Below are positions 34,492-50,889 of a DNA stretch of 60,000 nt, piece by piece (positions within the stretch are counted from its first letter, which is position 1; every line of letters begins with the position of its first letter). The position numbers and the translations under genes are program-made. Below the pieces are notes generated by a model. It was given only the letters and a program-made list of their open reading frames with translations. It did not search any database and was not told where the DNA came from. The DNA comes from Owenia fusiformis (taxonomy: Eukaryota; Annelida; Polychaeta; Sabellida; Oweniidae): positions 34,280,166-34,340,165 of the forward strand of contig CAIIXF020000011.1 in NCBI GenBank assembly GCA_903813345.2. The letters are read 5' to 3'.

Positions 34492-34880
34492 GTCCAACAA
34501 CATTAGACCTAGCCTGGGCCTCGTTTCTTATCTGACATGTCTTATGGCCCCGGCTAGGTCTAACTTCCATGATCATTTTGCCCTTGTTGCGATCATTTAA
34601 TCGTTCAGCAGGTTTCGACATGCGGAACAAATTAAACCGTAATAAGATGGTATCGTTACAGAAATAATGTGATCAACACATGCATACATACCTTATGAAT
34701 AAATACAAATCATCACATACCCCCCTGTAACCTCATCGATGTATAATTATGAAAATGTTGGGAGAAGGCTTTTTCTTAGTTTAGAAAACTCTGTTCTGGT
34801 TCCGGTAACATCGAAATGGCAAATCCTTTCAGGAATAAACCGCCGTTAGCAACACTGAACGAAACAAGTTCATAAAACGA
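34492..34880. repeat. Dispersed repeat copy B2 (inverted relative to 4960-5345)
   Basis: Begins with the hairpin TTAGACCTAGCCTGGGCC...GGCCCCGGCTAGGTCTAA and continues through CGTTCAGCAGGTTTCGACA, ATGCATACATACC, CATCGATGTATAATTATGAA and TCGGTAACATCGAAAT-like blocks (34800-34815) matching copy B in reverse order. Confidence 0.65.
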
Positions 34881-35852
34881 AACGAACCCCGGTTATCCTA
34901 TATATAAGTACAAAATATTGTAATACTGTAGGAGGCTTGCGATAAACATGATTAAGTTTCCTACTTTTTTTCCTGTTTTATTTTCAGAATTATGGTAAAT
35001 TTCTGGCTAAAATGCTAAAGCTTTCAACATCTTTGGACAGACGCAAGCATGTGATACTGAATAATTAGATATTTTTCTTAACATGTTTAAATATATATTG
35101 TGCCAAAGTTTTCTCTCCCAGAAAGTCAGTGATTTCCCATTGTAATAACTCAGATGCGAGTAGGTAGTTACCAGTTTCACCACCAGGTGGCTCATTCAGG
35201 CCACATAGCATGACATAGTTATGCAAATTAAAATAATGTATCTGTCCAATACAAGAAAACATATTTCAATTTTTGTGACTTTATATGTTGAATCTCCCCG
35301 TAGTAGCATTTACATTTTCCAAAACAAAAATTTTTCAAAATTGATCAACAATATTTGAAGCAATATTTCTTGATGTACTTTTACATGTACATTTCAAATA
35401 CTAGATAGTATGACATCATTTTGACTGAATGTTTAATGACGATCAAGTAAGGTTTTTTAACATTAGAGTAATGAGATCGAAAAAAGCTGAAAAGTGTTGA
35501 TTTGAAAAAAATCAGATTTGGAGGTATCGAGATAAATCAGGTGTGAAGTATAGGTTAAAAGTACATTTACTTGCTCCAATATCGTGATAAAACACATGTG
35601 TTTAAATTTTCTCTCATTGAGTAAATGAAATATCATTGTATATATATAACTTTTATTGACATCTTGTATCATAACATGATTACATTAGTCATAACTATGA
35701 AAAAAACTAAATATCTAAACTACAAATACTAACTAAGGCAAAAGTACAAAAATATATACGAGATATACAAAAACCCAAAATAAAGGTAGTATACATCATG
35801 ATGAAAGGACAAGGTTACATTTAAAGTGTGGTGCACATACCCTGCATTCTGA
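34881..35852. other. Gene-free interval
   Basis: AT-rich with no exon-like segment. Overlapping short minus-strand frames around 35007-35262 show no recognisable motif. Confidence 0.4.
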
Positions 35853-36480
35853 CTACAAATTCTTAAATGAATGATAAATGAATTTTCCAATGTGTCTTTG
35901 TAATGTTAAGTTTTTACTTGAAATGAGATTGACAAATAAATTTTCACTATTGAGGTCAAAGTTACTTAGAATTTCGCGAGCCTTAGTGTACAATAATTGT
36001 CTATGCTCATCATTCTTTGTACAAGTTAAAAGGAAATGACATTCATCCTCTATATGATTACAGGTATTGCATAATCTTTCCTCTCTAGGTTTTGGTTTTG
36101 GCTTTGCATGTCTTCCAGTCTCAATCGCCAATCGATGAGAACTCATTCGAAATCTACTTATCGCCAATCTATACTTTTTATTATCTAATTTCAAATATAA
36201 TTCAATTCTAAAATCTTTTTTGAACAATTTATACGTTCTCAGTATAGGATAAATGTTCAAATCATTTTTCCATTTTTCTACAAATAATACCTTCAACTTC
36301 TTTTCTACCATGCTCACTAGATTGTCAGTATTCAGATTTTGGTCATTCCAATAATCCAATAAATCACATTTTCTGAGTATATCATAGACCTTGCTAGACC
36401 AACTTTTGAATCCTAACTCTTGACTATCTCTATCATATAAATAGGCTTGGTTTAATACACTTGATTCTGGAAATGTTAGG
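35853..36480 (-). pseudogene. LINE 3'-terminal coding fragment with zinc-binding tail
   Basis: An open minus-strand frame of about 209 codons; the ATG at 36359 is internal, and coding sequence (GFKSWSSKVYDILRKCDLLDYW) continues upstream to about 36480. The core ISRFRMSSHRLAIETGRH followed by CNTCNHIEDECHFLLTC is the zinc-binding C-terminal region found after RT in many LINE ORF2 proteins. It has no RT motifs, so this is a 5'-truncated remnant, without internal stops. Confidence 0.75.
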
Positions 36481-36592
36481 AGTCTAAGCGTGTAGAAAAA
36501 TATGTTTTATAAAATAGCATAAACAAAACTTTAATTTTATTAAGAACATCATACATTTAAGAGCTAGGAATAAAACAACCATGCTTATACAT

Positions 36593-36808
36593 CAGTGTTC
36601 TCCCCAAAAAAAATTTTCAACTGGGTGCAAGATTTCAAGTCTAAAAAAATCAGCACTCGCTACGCTCACAATATCTCAGTGTAGGTGCTTACTTCACTCA
36701 TTCTTTAAATCAGAAGTTGAAGTGCAGATGCCAACTGGGTGCCAACTGGGGGGCCTTTGGTTTCAAGTAGGGGGAGCCCCCGTTAAAAGTGACATGGGGA
36801 GATCACTG
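36593..36808. mobile_element. MITE with CAGTGTTCTCCCC ends and 5-bp duplication
   Basis: CAGTGTTCTCCCC and GGGGAGATCACTG are inverted ends, with TACAT directly on both sides (36588-36592 and 36809-36813). CAGTG ends are hAT-like; 5-bp rather than 8-bp duplications are known for a subset of hAT elements. The interior includes the palindromic GCGAGTGCTGAT-like region and CAACTGGGTGC repeated at 36617, 36732 and 36743. Non-coding. Confidence 0.75.
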
Positions 36809-36925
36809 TACATGTAATCTTATCACAATACATCACCACATTGAAGTTATTAAAATGTATCAATTGTTACAAAGCATGTATGCTGAGTAAAATACATGAT
36901 TCCAGTTATAAACAATTGAGTGTAT

Positions 36926-38573
36926 CAGTGGAGACGATTAGGTCGTTTAACGTTTATTACGACAATTGACGTCATTGTGCGTTAATTGCCGGGTATCGCG
37001 TTAATTGACGTACTTCAAATTCAAATTGATTTAGACGTTATTTTCGTTGCATTTCATACTTTTTGGTGATATTTATACATACAGATAAGCTTAAATTTTT
37101 AATTATTTAGCATACAGAAGAACATGGCTTCACTTCTTTCTGTTTCAACCAGGCTTTTAGAAGCAGAAACACAATAGTATAATCATTTGAACAACTGACG
37201 ATCAAATATCAGGATGGCTTATTTTGCGGTAAACACACGCAAGAGAGGCACCTGGGACATGTTTATTACAATTTGGGCAAGATGTTTTTACTTTTATTCG
37301 AAGCATTGGATAGATATCTTCAACTTCCATGTGGGAATTGTGTTTTCTATGATGCAATATTTTTTTATAAAGCAATAATGAAGACGTTGTCGAAATATGG
37401 AGTCGCGACTCCATTAAAAAGTCGCAATGACTCTATAGCATAATGATCACAGTCTCATTGCATCGCCAATGAATTTCTATTATGGACAAATTGTGTTGGT
37501 ATATTTTATTGAACAAAATTAGATTTCCATATTGATGATGAAATTAAATACAACATTTTGAATGTTTCATCCTAGAACGGGCCCGTATTGCCGATTTCTC
37601 CCGAGTGCATCTGACTAAATAAAGTCCACTTCAGAATTTAACGAAATATCACAATTAGAAGAAAAAATATAAATATGTTCTTCATATTTATGATGATAAG
37701 AACGTATTTTATCATGTCCTTGAACAATTTTAATGATTGTTTTTACATTTAATATGAAATTTAATTTTTTTAAATTTAATTTTTAATTTTAGTAATTGCT
37801 GAATATACGTAACACTGCGAGTCGGATCCAATTCATAATTTATGATAATGATATACAGGTTAAAAGTCAGTAGGTCAGACGATTGGCCAATGAGGGTGGC
37901 TCAAGATTTATAAGTATAAACATTTAGAAGGTTTAGATGGGGTCTTCCGGGGGCCCGGTCCGGGGGTCTTATTCATGTTCTTATTTGCAGCAGAAATCTA
38001 CTTCGATTTATTAATTAATCAATCTTTTAATCAGTATAGCCTATCGCAAATATGTACTACTAGTTGAACATCGCATATCATCTGTTAAAAATTGTCACCT
38101 CAATATTCACGGGCTTTAATTTAGTAAAGGCTAAAAAGACAAACTATCAGGGGACAGCAGATAGTATCTAACCGATATCGTTTTTGAAAGAGGTCCGTGA
38201 TTTCAAGACGTAAGTCTGCCAGTTATGAATCGAAATACGCGTAAATAAATTATACAACTGTTTATAATTTATAATAGACGCTTTTTATCGATTCTCACAA
38301 TTTCAAACATTGACAATTTCATCAAGAAGTACTAATGAGGTAGGTACATTTCGGCCAGTTACCTTGGTAATGGGCGATAATAAAAATACGACCTAGCCCG
38401 TACGACAATCAACGTTCCCCCACGTTTATTATACGATTACACGTAAATTGACGCGATTGATTACACATGCGCAATTGAAAAACATAGAACGTCAATTAAC
38501 GTAGTATCCGTCAATCAACTACAATGACGTTAATTGACGGGATAAACGTTAAATGACCTAATCGTCTCCACTG
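36926..38573. mobile_element. 1.65-kb TIR DNA transposon, non-autonomous
   Basis: CAGTGGAGACGATTAGGTCG...TTTAACGTTTAT at the left mirrors ATAAACGTTAAA...TGACCTAATCGTCTCCACTG at the right (about 33 bp, one mismatch), with TGTAT on both sides (36921-36925 and 38574-38578). Both subterminal zones contain clusters of CGTTAATTGACG-like words. No long ORF. A 70-codon minus frame at 37202-37414 has a CPNCNK pair but nothing transposase-like. Confidence 0.82.
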
Positions 38574-38799
38574 TGTATTCCTAGGTACGTTTTTGCAAGC
38601 AGAAAACCATGAACAATTACCATAATTTAATATTTAGGCACAATTATTCAACACAATCACAATCTAGCACAATCAATGACATCTATATTTCTTTGAGCTG
38701 AAATTACCAGTAATCAAATGCATCAATAATGTTGCTTTTTAAAGTTTTTATAAATAACAAAAGAGTAAACTTGGGTGAATACACGCGCTGTTTGAATAA

Positions 38800-39195
38800 A
38801 GCAAAGATTCGTGTCATACTGGATGGTTATAATAAATATCAATATTGAAGAACAATTTCGTTTCGCTGACCAAGTGTACTTTGGCGACGCACAGACAGAC
38901 ATTGCCGGTTGAAATATTCGTCTCATAAATTGGTAAGAATAAGACTCATTTTACGATTAAAAATGAACATTTAACACAATAATATTATGTGAAATCGCCT
39001 GATGAAATGTGGTTTTATATTATTGTTAAGTATCAGTGTCATATTAGCGAGGAAAAGTGGTTTCGATAGATCCACAACTTGCATCAAAGGAAAGAATAGC
39101 ATGGAGGTTAAACTCAATAATGGCCCCAAGAAAATTCCTAATAATAAAGAACGCCGTTATTGAGTTTAACGACGTTGAACTAGTCTAAGGTAAGA
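38800..39195. repeat. Dispersed repeat copy A2 (inverted relative to 4477-4850)
   Basis: CAATTTCGTTTCGCTG, AATGAACATTTAACACAATA, AACTTGCATCAAAGGAAAGAA and the stem GTTAAACTCAATAATGGCC / GCCGTTATTGAGTTTAAC are the reverse complement of copy A. Confidence 0.65.
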
Positions 39196-41498
39196 TTTAA
39201 CACTTTGATGTTGGAGCTAAATAATTACTCGATAATTTGTGTGACTTTGGTTAGTATGGTAACTATGGTTACCAAGACAGGCCAGAAAAGCGTTTACCGC
39301 AATTTGTCAGCAATAATATCTACGACCGTATATGCTAAGAAAATGATAAAAAATAAATATCCAAAAAGGAACAAGGAATATCGAAGAACAGCATACAATG
39401 GTCGGATTTATATGACTACCGCCCCCGGGTTTTGAAGCAGAGTAACAGTAGCTAACAATAGCTCACACATGTGTGTTTATTTATACTTCAAGTTTATATC
39501 GTATCCACAGACATCGCAGCTTATGATTCATTTTATTTTTGAGAAAAAATGGATTTCCAGTGAGAGTGAAGGAAGCATAAAAATGGCTAATATATAAAAG
39601 ATACTGGATGTAAACATGTAAACTTACCGCTAATGGATACACTGGAGCTTCGTCTTGATTTGAAGAACACAATATCATTTCCCAAGTCGTGATATTTTGG
39701 TCATTATAGAAAAGAAATGCGAGAAATAATATGGTCGTGTGTTCGGCCTGCTTACTAATCCACGCATGCGCAATCGACATTCCAGCAAAATTGCGAACGT
39801 TCTATTTTCTACTAAATATTGATCAATGATTTGCAACTAAAAACCTAAAGAGGGTAGGTCAATCGCCTAGAATTTTGCCTGGCATGACCAATGTAAAACG
39901 ACGAAAATGCACTCGTTTTCATTTTAGAATCACCTTGAGTGCCTATTGTCAGATATTGACTATAAGTGTCACTTGTTTTTAAAAGGTTGTATTCATTGTA
40001 GCCTATGTATATAAATGTTTAGTTTCTTGGATCAAATATAGGGTTTATACCAAGCGGTATTCAGTGATTTGGAATTAAGTATATACCTTTTGTATTTTAT
40101 ATTATATCTATTATTTCATTTATGTATAATTATTTAATTTGCCGCTAATGTTGTAAAACTTTGGCAATCAGCTGACTTTGTATATCTATGCTATTATTTG
40201 AAATAAATCGATAACATGAAAAAAAAGTTCCACCATTCGTACGCATTCCAATGGCCAAGTAAATATTTTTAAATGAATGAACTTCACAAAAAGAAATTCT
40301 TGTGGAAAAGAGTAAGTATTACGAGTCATTACATATACAAGGAATTTGATTGAAATGCAAGTTGTTAAACCGTATATCGATAACTGAAGATGTTAACACG
40401 CCAATAATTATATGTTGGCCTTACAGCAATTCGGGTTAAAACGTTTTAATCCGACTCAATTGCAAGTGATATTATACCATTCACAAAATTGATGAGAATA
40501 GGCCCTCAATCATGCAATAATTGGCTCAATATAAGAGCGAATAACTCATTTTTGAAAGTCAGGGTTTCATTTTTATTTACAAAATCGTATTTCGCGGCAC
40601 ATTGTTTCAACCACACACGTCACGTCACTTGGCGTAAAATTTCTGCTCTGAAAATGAAATCAGTTTTGCCGCGAAAACAGACACCCGCTGACACCCCGAT
40701 ATCATGATACATGAATGAACTTTTGGAAGTGTTGATGTTCACCATCGTAAAGTGTGGCCTTCATACGGTAAGATAGCGTAAATATATCTAAATCGAGTAA
40801 ATGGTTTGAGTACAACTTAAAAAATAATTGCCTTGCCTTTTCCACGATAGCACCACCCCCCCCCCCCCCCTGACTGAAAACCTCACCCAAAAATTGAGGA
40901 TCGTGACCATATTTCATCATATGAGTTATGTTCAGGCAGTCACACTTACGACACCATACGACAGCGGCCTAGTTTTCTAAATCGAGAAAATATGCAGCAA
41001 AAATGGGATCAAGGCTTTACTTGACCACGTCCTTAAAGGCAGAATCTGATCTATAGGGGGTAGTACTAGGGTGACAAAATTACAAGCAACATGTATAAAT
41101 GACCTACCAATCTATTCCTTACAATATCAAATACAATATCTCCCAAAATATTATGTTATAAATTGGTGAAGTTATTAATGATTCAAAGTGCAAAAATGAG
41201 TGAAAAATGTTTAAATTCTCCCAAATAATAAGAATGGTAACCATTCTTATAGAAAAATAATGCATTATTGTAAAAATCTTTAGTTTTCCTGGAATAAAGT
41301 ATGCACTTTTGTGATTTTTAGAAAATAGGCATGACATTTGTTTAGCCTGCTCGCTATATCTGATTCTCTCTTTAAGATATGCGAAATAGCGATATTTTGA
41401 TTGACCCTTCGAAGTTAGAAATGTTCAACCTTCAGAACCAAATCTTGGGCAAATAATATTCACACAAAACGTTTAGCCCTGATTGATACATTTGCACA
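39196..41498. other. Gene-free interval
   Basis: No gene recognised. It contains an 18-20 bp poly-C run at 40854-40871 and otherwise AT-rich sequence with scattered stops. Confidence 0.45.
40854..40871. repeat. Poly-C homopolymer
   Basis: An uninterrupted C tract of roughly 18 bases after CACCA. The exact length is liable to sequencing error. Confidence 0.8.
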
Positions 41499-41499
41499 C

Positions 41500-41505
41500 T
41501 TTATT
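41500..41505 (-). terminator. Candidate AGXT polyadenylation signal
   Basis: AATAAA on the minus strand, about 400 bp past the AGXT stop codon. Another AATAAA overlaps the stop codon itself (41907-41912). Which one is used cannot be told from sequence. Confidence 0.35.
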
Positions 41506-41908
41506 GCGTTACATTTTGAATATTACATTTAAATTGCACAATGACATAAACTATAACCGTATTCTCACGCCATCTATAATAACATACCACAAGCTTTGAA
41601 AGCGCTGTGTGCTTATCTAGAAATAAATTGTGGAGTAAATGTAAGTAAATGTGCATCACTATTCCTGGATATATTTTCTTTAATTAACAGTACTGAGATT
41701 GTTGCGTTCACTCGTGCACAATTAAGTTTGACTTATAACGATGTCATCATCTGTAATTAATGTAAACCTCTATACTACTCTTTAACCGATCCAAATCCAG
41801 GGTTCAGTTTTGTATAGGCATATACAATCCAACTCCAGTGCATATTTCTAAGTAAGGCATTTACCTAATTGTGATTTCAGCCTCAAAGGCTTTTTAACTG
41901 AGCAATTT

Positions 41909-47943
<6,035 letters not shown>

Positions 47944-50011
47944 GGTTCACTATATTAGTTTCTGTGCAGTATTGCCGCTAAAATATATTTTTATATATTG
48001 AACATAAAATTTATTTGATAATGAATCTTGAAACGACTTTTATACTGTTTCTATATATATTACGCGCTACTTAGTTTTGATTTTTACGTTTTGTTCGTAT
48101 TTTCGGTGCATGTCTTCTGTGGTCCCTATTGTTTTTATTTTTGTTCATATTTAATCTAAGGTGAAGTGTCTTCTTGCAACAATTTACTACTGACAATTAT
48201 GATTTGTTATCAACATTCAATATACAATCCCGAAAATAAGTTAATAGTCTAACAAAGAAATCATCTACATTAGATTATAATTTTTTGTATGTATAAGTGG
48301 TATAGGATGGTCTTAAGGATACTCGTGCTTTAACACCAAAAACAATAAACTAGCATTTCCGTGTACAATTTGTTTTACATAAACCTCTTTATGTTGTTTT
48401 TTGACAAAGGACGAGTGTCTATGGACAACAATGACATACATGGGATTTTTTTTATTTGGAAGAAATTTTAAATTCATTTTGCGATGTTAAAATCTAGATA
48501 AATGCTAAGTGTAAGATAATAGAATCTTTCGGCCAACTAGGCGTATTTTCTATATTAATTTTGGGTGAACACTCTTTTGACCTAATGCTTGTTTAGTTGT
48601 TTATACATTTTAGGACAATGTCACAATTTCAAGTGGAACTCAGTACGTCCAAAGTATAAAGTAGACTAAGAAGGTCACCTTGCGTAAGTATTTATGAACT
48701 ATTAAATCTCACTTCAAGATAAGGTGATTTGACATTGAAACATGGCACAAATATTTGGGTCTGAATTATTTCATATAGGGAGCACAAAGACTTTTTCGAT
48801 GTGTCGAGACCTGGTAGAAATGATTGCGTTAATCAATGGGGCTCCGATATTGCTTTACGAACAACATAATTTATAGAACTACAAGTAGGGCCTACCTTTA
48901 AACAGTATATTGTACATAGTTCAAGGATTTAAATTGTTTTCTTGAACCTTTCAAGATATCTCTTTTGGCGTATAGACTGTTTTGCTCATTTCCATTGGCG
49001 TTGGTGATAAACTCATTTGATTATTGGCTTTTTCAACCTTGAAACGATTTTTATCCTGATTAATATTTTATTTAATTTTTATGTTCACATTTTGTTTTAG
49101 AAACAACAACATTTAAAAAAACACTGGTTCATATTCCATTGAACTACCAGCAAATTGCAGCTGTTCTTAAAAAGTATACTCAACATTAAGGCAGATTACT
49201 CGAATCCTGAGCAACTGAGCAATATTTCCGAAATGCAAAAGTAGCAGTAAAGTCTAATTTTTCCTCCATCAAATGATACCTAGATCATTGAAGTAACTGT
49301 CATGGATGCCTGAGCAATTGTGACAATTATGCTAGGGATAAACTACAGGCCTCGGCTATTATTCCTCCTTCAATACGAATGGTTTATCTGACTTAAACCC
49401 CACACAGACTCTTGTGAAAGCTAAATGGCCCACGATCCAATTTTAGCAAAACTTGATTTCTTTTGTATTGACTATGAGGGAAGAGTGTTGAGAAGTGAAT
49501 GGATGTAATTAGTATAGCTTCAGTAACATTTGTTTAATTTTTTTGATAAAAGACACATGAAGATGAATGCTATGCATAGATTTTTTAAACAAAAAAGTCC
49601 TTCAAAAACCATTGAAATCAAAAAAGTTTCACATATCACATTTTTATAAAACTGAGTAAGACTACAAAACAAGCCAAAATGGTTTAAACTTTATTTGGAG
49701 ACTTTAATGATTTTACTGTATTAGTACGTCTAACATTTTTTACTAATGCTTTTCGTGATACAAATCTTTATCTTGCCAATATATGTAAATATTGACGCAC
49801 CTCTGAGTGCCGCTGATATAAATATGACTGTCGAACAAATAATAAATAAATAATCACTGGAAGGTACGTGTTATTACTTGAACCAATCAGAACATTGAAT
49901 TACAGACCATCCTCTACCATGTTCTCATCAATGAGCTTAGAGTTAACGGACATAATTACGTCTCCTGTTTACCACATTCTTTTGTTCGAATATGTAATAC
50001 TAATAACTTTT
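47944..50011. other. Intergenic interval between the divergent AGXT and lectin genes
   Basis: AT-rich, no coding exon seen. AGXT is transcribed leftward and the lectin gene rightward, so upstream regions of both lie here. No TATA box at a decisive spacing from the AGXT ATG was identified. Confidence 0.4.
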
Positions 50012-50340
50012 TTATCCTATGCCAAGTAGAGTTTTAGGGTGATAAGTTGGTAAGATATATCCCGTATCATGATTTTGAGGTTTCCATATCCTGAACCTCC
50101 ATATCTCCCGCCATATCTCCCGCTCCAGGGCATATCTTCCCGCTAAGAAAAAAAAATTTGAAAAAATAAGAAAAAAAGAAAAAATGTAAAAAATTGAAAA
50201 AAAGAAAAAATTGAAAAAAGAAAAAAATAGAATTTTTTTTTGAAAAAATTGAAAAAAATAGAAAAATGTGAAAAAATTTATAAAAGATAAATTAAAAAAA
50301 ATTGAAAGAAAATTAGAAAACTCTACTTGGTATAGGATAA
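50012..50340. mobile_element. MITE-like element with A-rich core
   Basis: TTATCCTATGCCAAGTAGAG TTTT (50013-50036) mirrors AAAACTCTACTTGGTATAGG ATAA (50317-50340) with one mismatch. Between them is CCATATCTCCCGC repeated and then about 150 bp of (G)AAAAAATTG low complexity. The open frames across it are simple-sequence artefacts. Words CATATCC and CCTCCATATCTCCC recur just right of the element (50425-50475). Confidence 0.65.
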
Positions 50341-50832
50341 AGCAGTTATGTACGGTCCTTTTGGATATTGGATTCATCCCTCGTGAGATATACACATCTA
50401 CTTTCGGTCCCTACGGTCCCTCAGGTAGATATGCATATCTCCCTCTGGATAAACCCCATATCCAAAACCTCCCAGTACATAACCCTAATATATGTTATAT
50501 ATTTATCATATCTTGCCAACAAAGTAAGTTGTTATATGAACGATCTTTTCTCAATTAATTCAGAAATATGCATCTCCATTAACAATGCAAGACCGTTTAA
50601 GTGCACTTTAGAAATTGGTTTCCGTCCTTCATATTTGTTTTTATCAAAATGTCAAAAATATGTGATGCTAATTAAAAAGTAATTAGGCTCCCAACAAAGA
50701 AATTGTATCTTTGATGAATTGGCTTGTAATAAGTTTAATTTTAGATTAGAAAATACAGACATGGAGCATTATACATCCGTAATAATTATTTTGAATGAAA
50801 ATGATGAGACCAAGTGATTGGAATCAACAATT

Positions 50833-50839
50833 GTATAAG
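50833..50839 (+). promoter_or_regulatory. Possible TATA box of the lectin gene
   Basis: TATAAGA lies 57 bp before the signal-peptide ATG, which would place a start site ~25-30 bp before the ATG. Spacing fits a short 5'UTR. Weak evidence alone. Confidence 0.3.
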
Positions 50840-50889
50840 ATTGAATAGTTTGGACGTGTCTCATACTGCAAGGAGGAGACGAACATACC

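Noticed and set aside
37202-37414. Minus-strand frame with CPNCNK zinc-like pair
   Set aside because: Only two cysteines of a would-be finger and no transposase motif; inside a non-autonomous element.
50012-50395. 127-codon Phe-rich frame
   Set aside because: Produced by the A/T-rich simple sequence of a MITE-like element.
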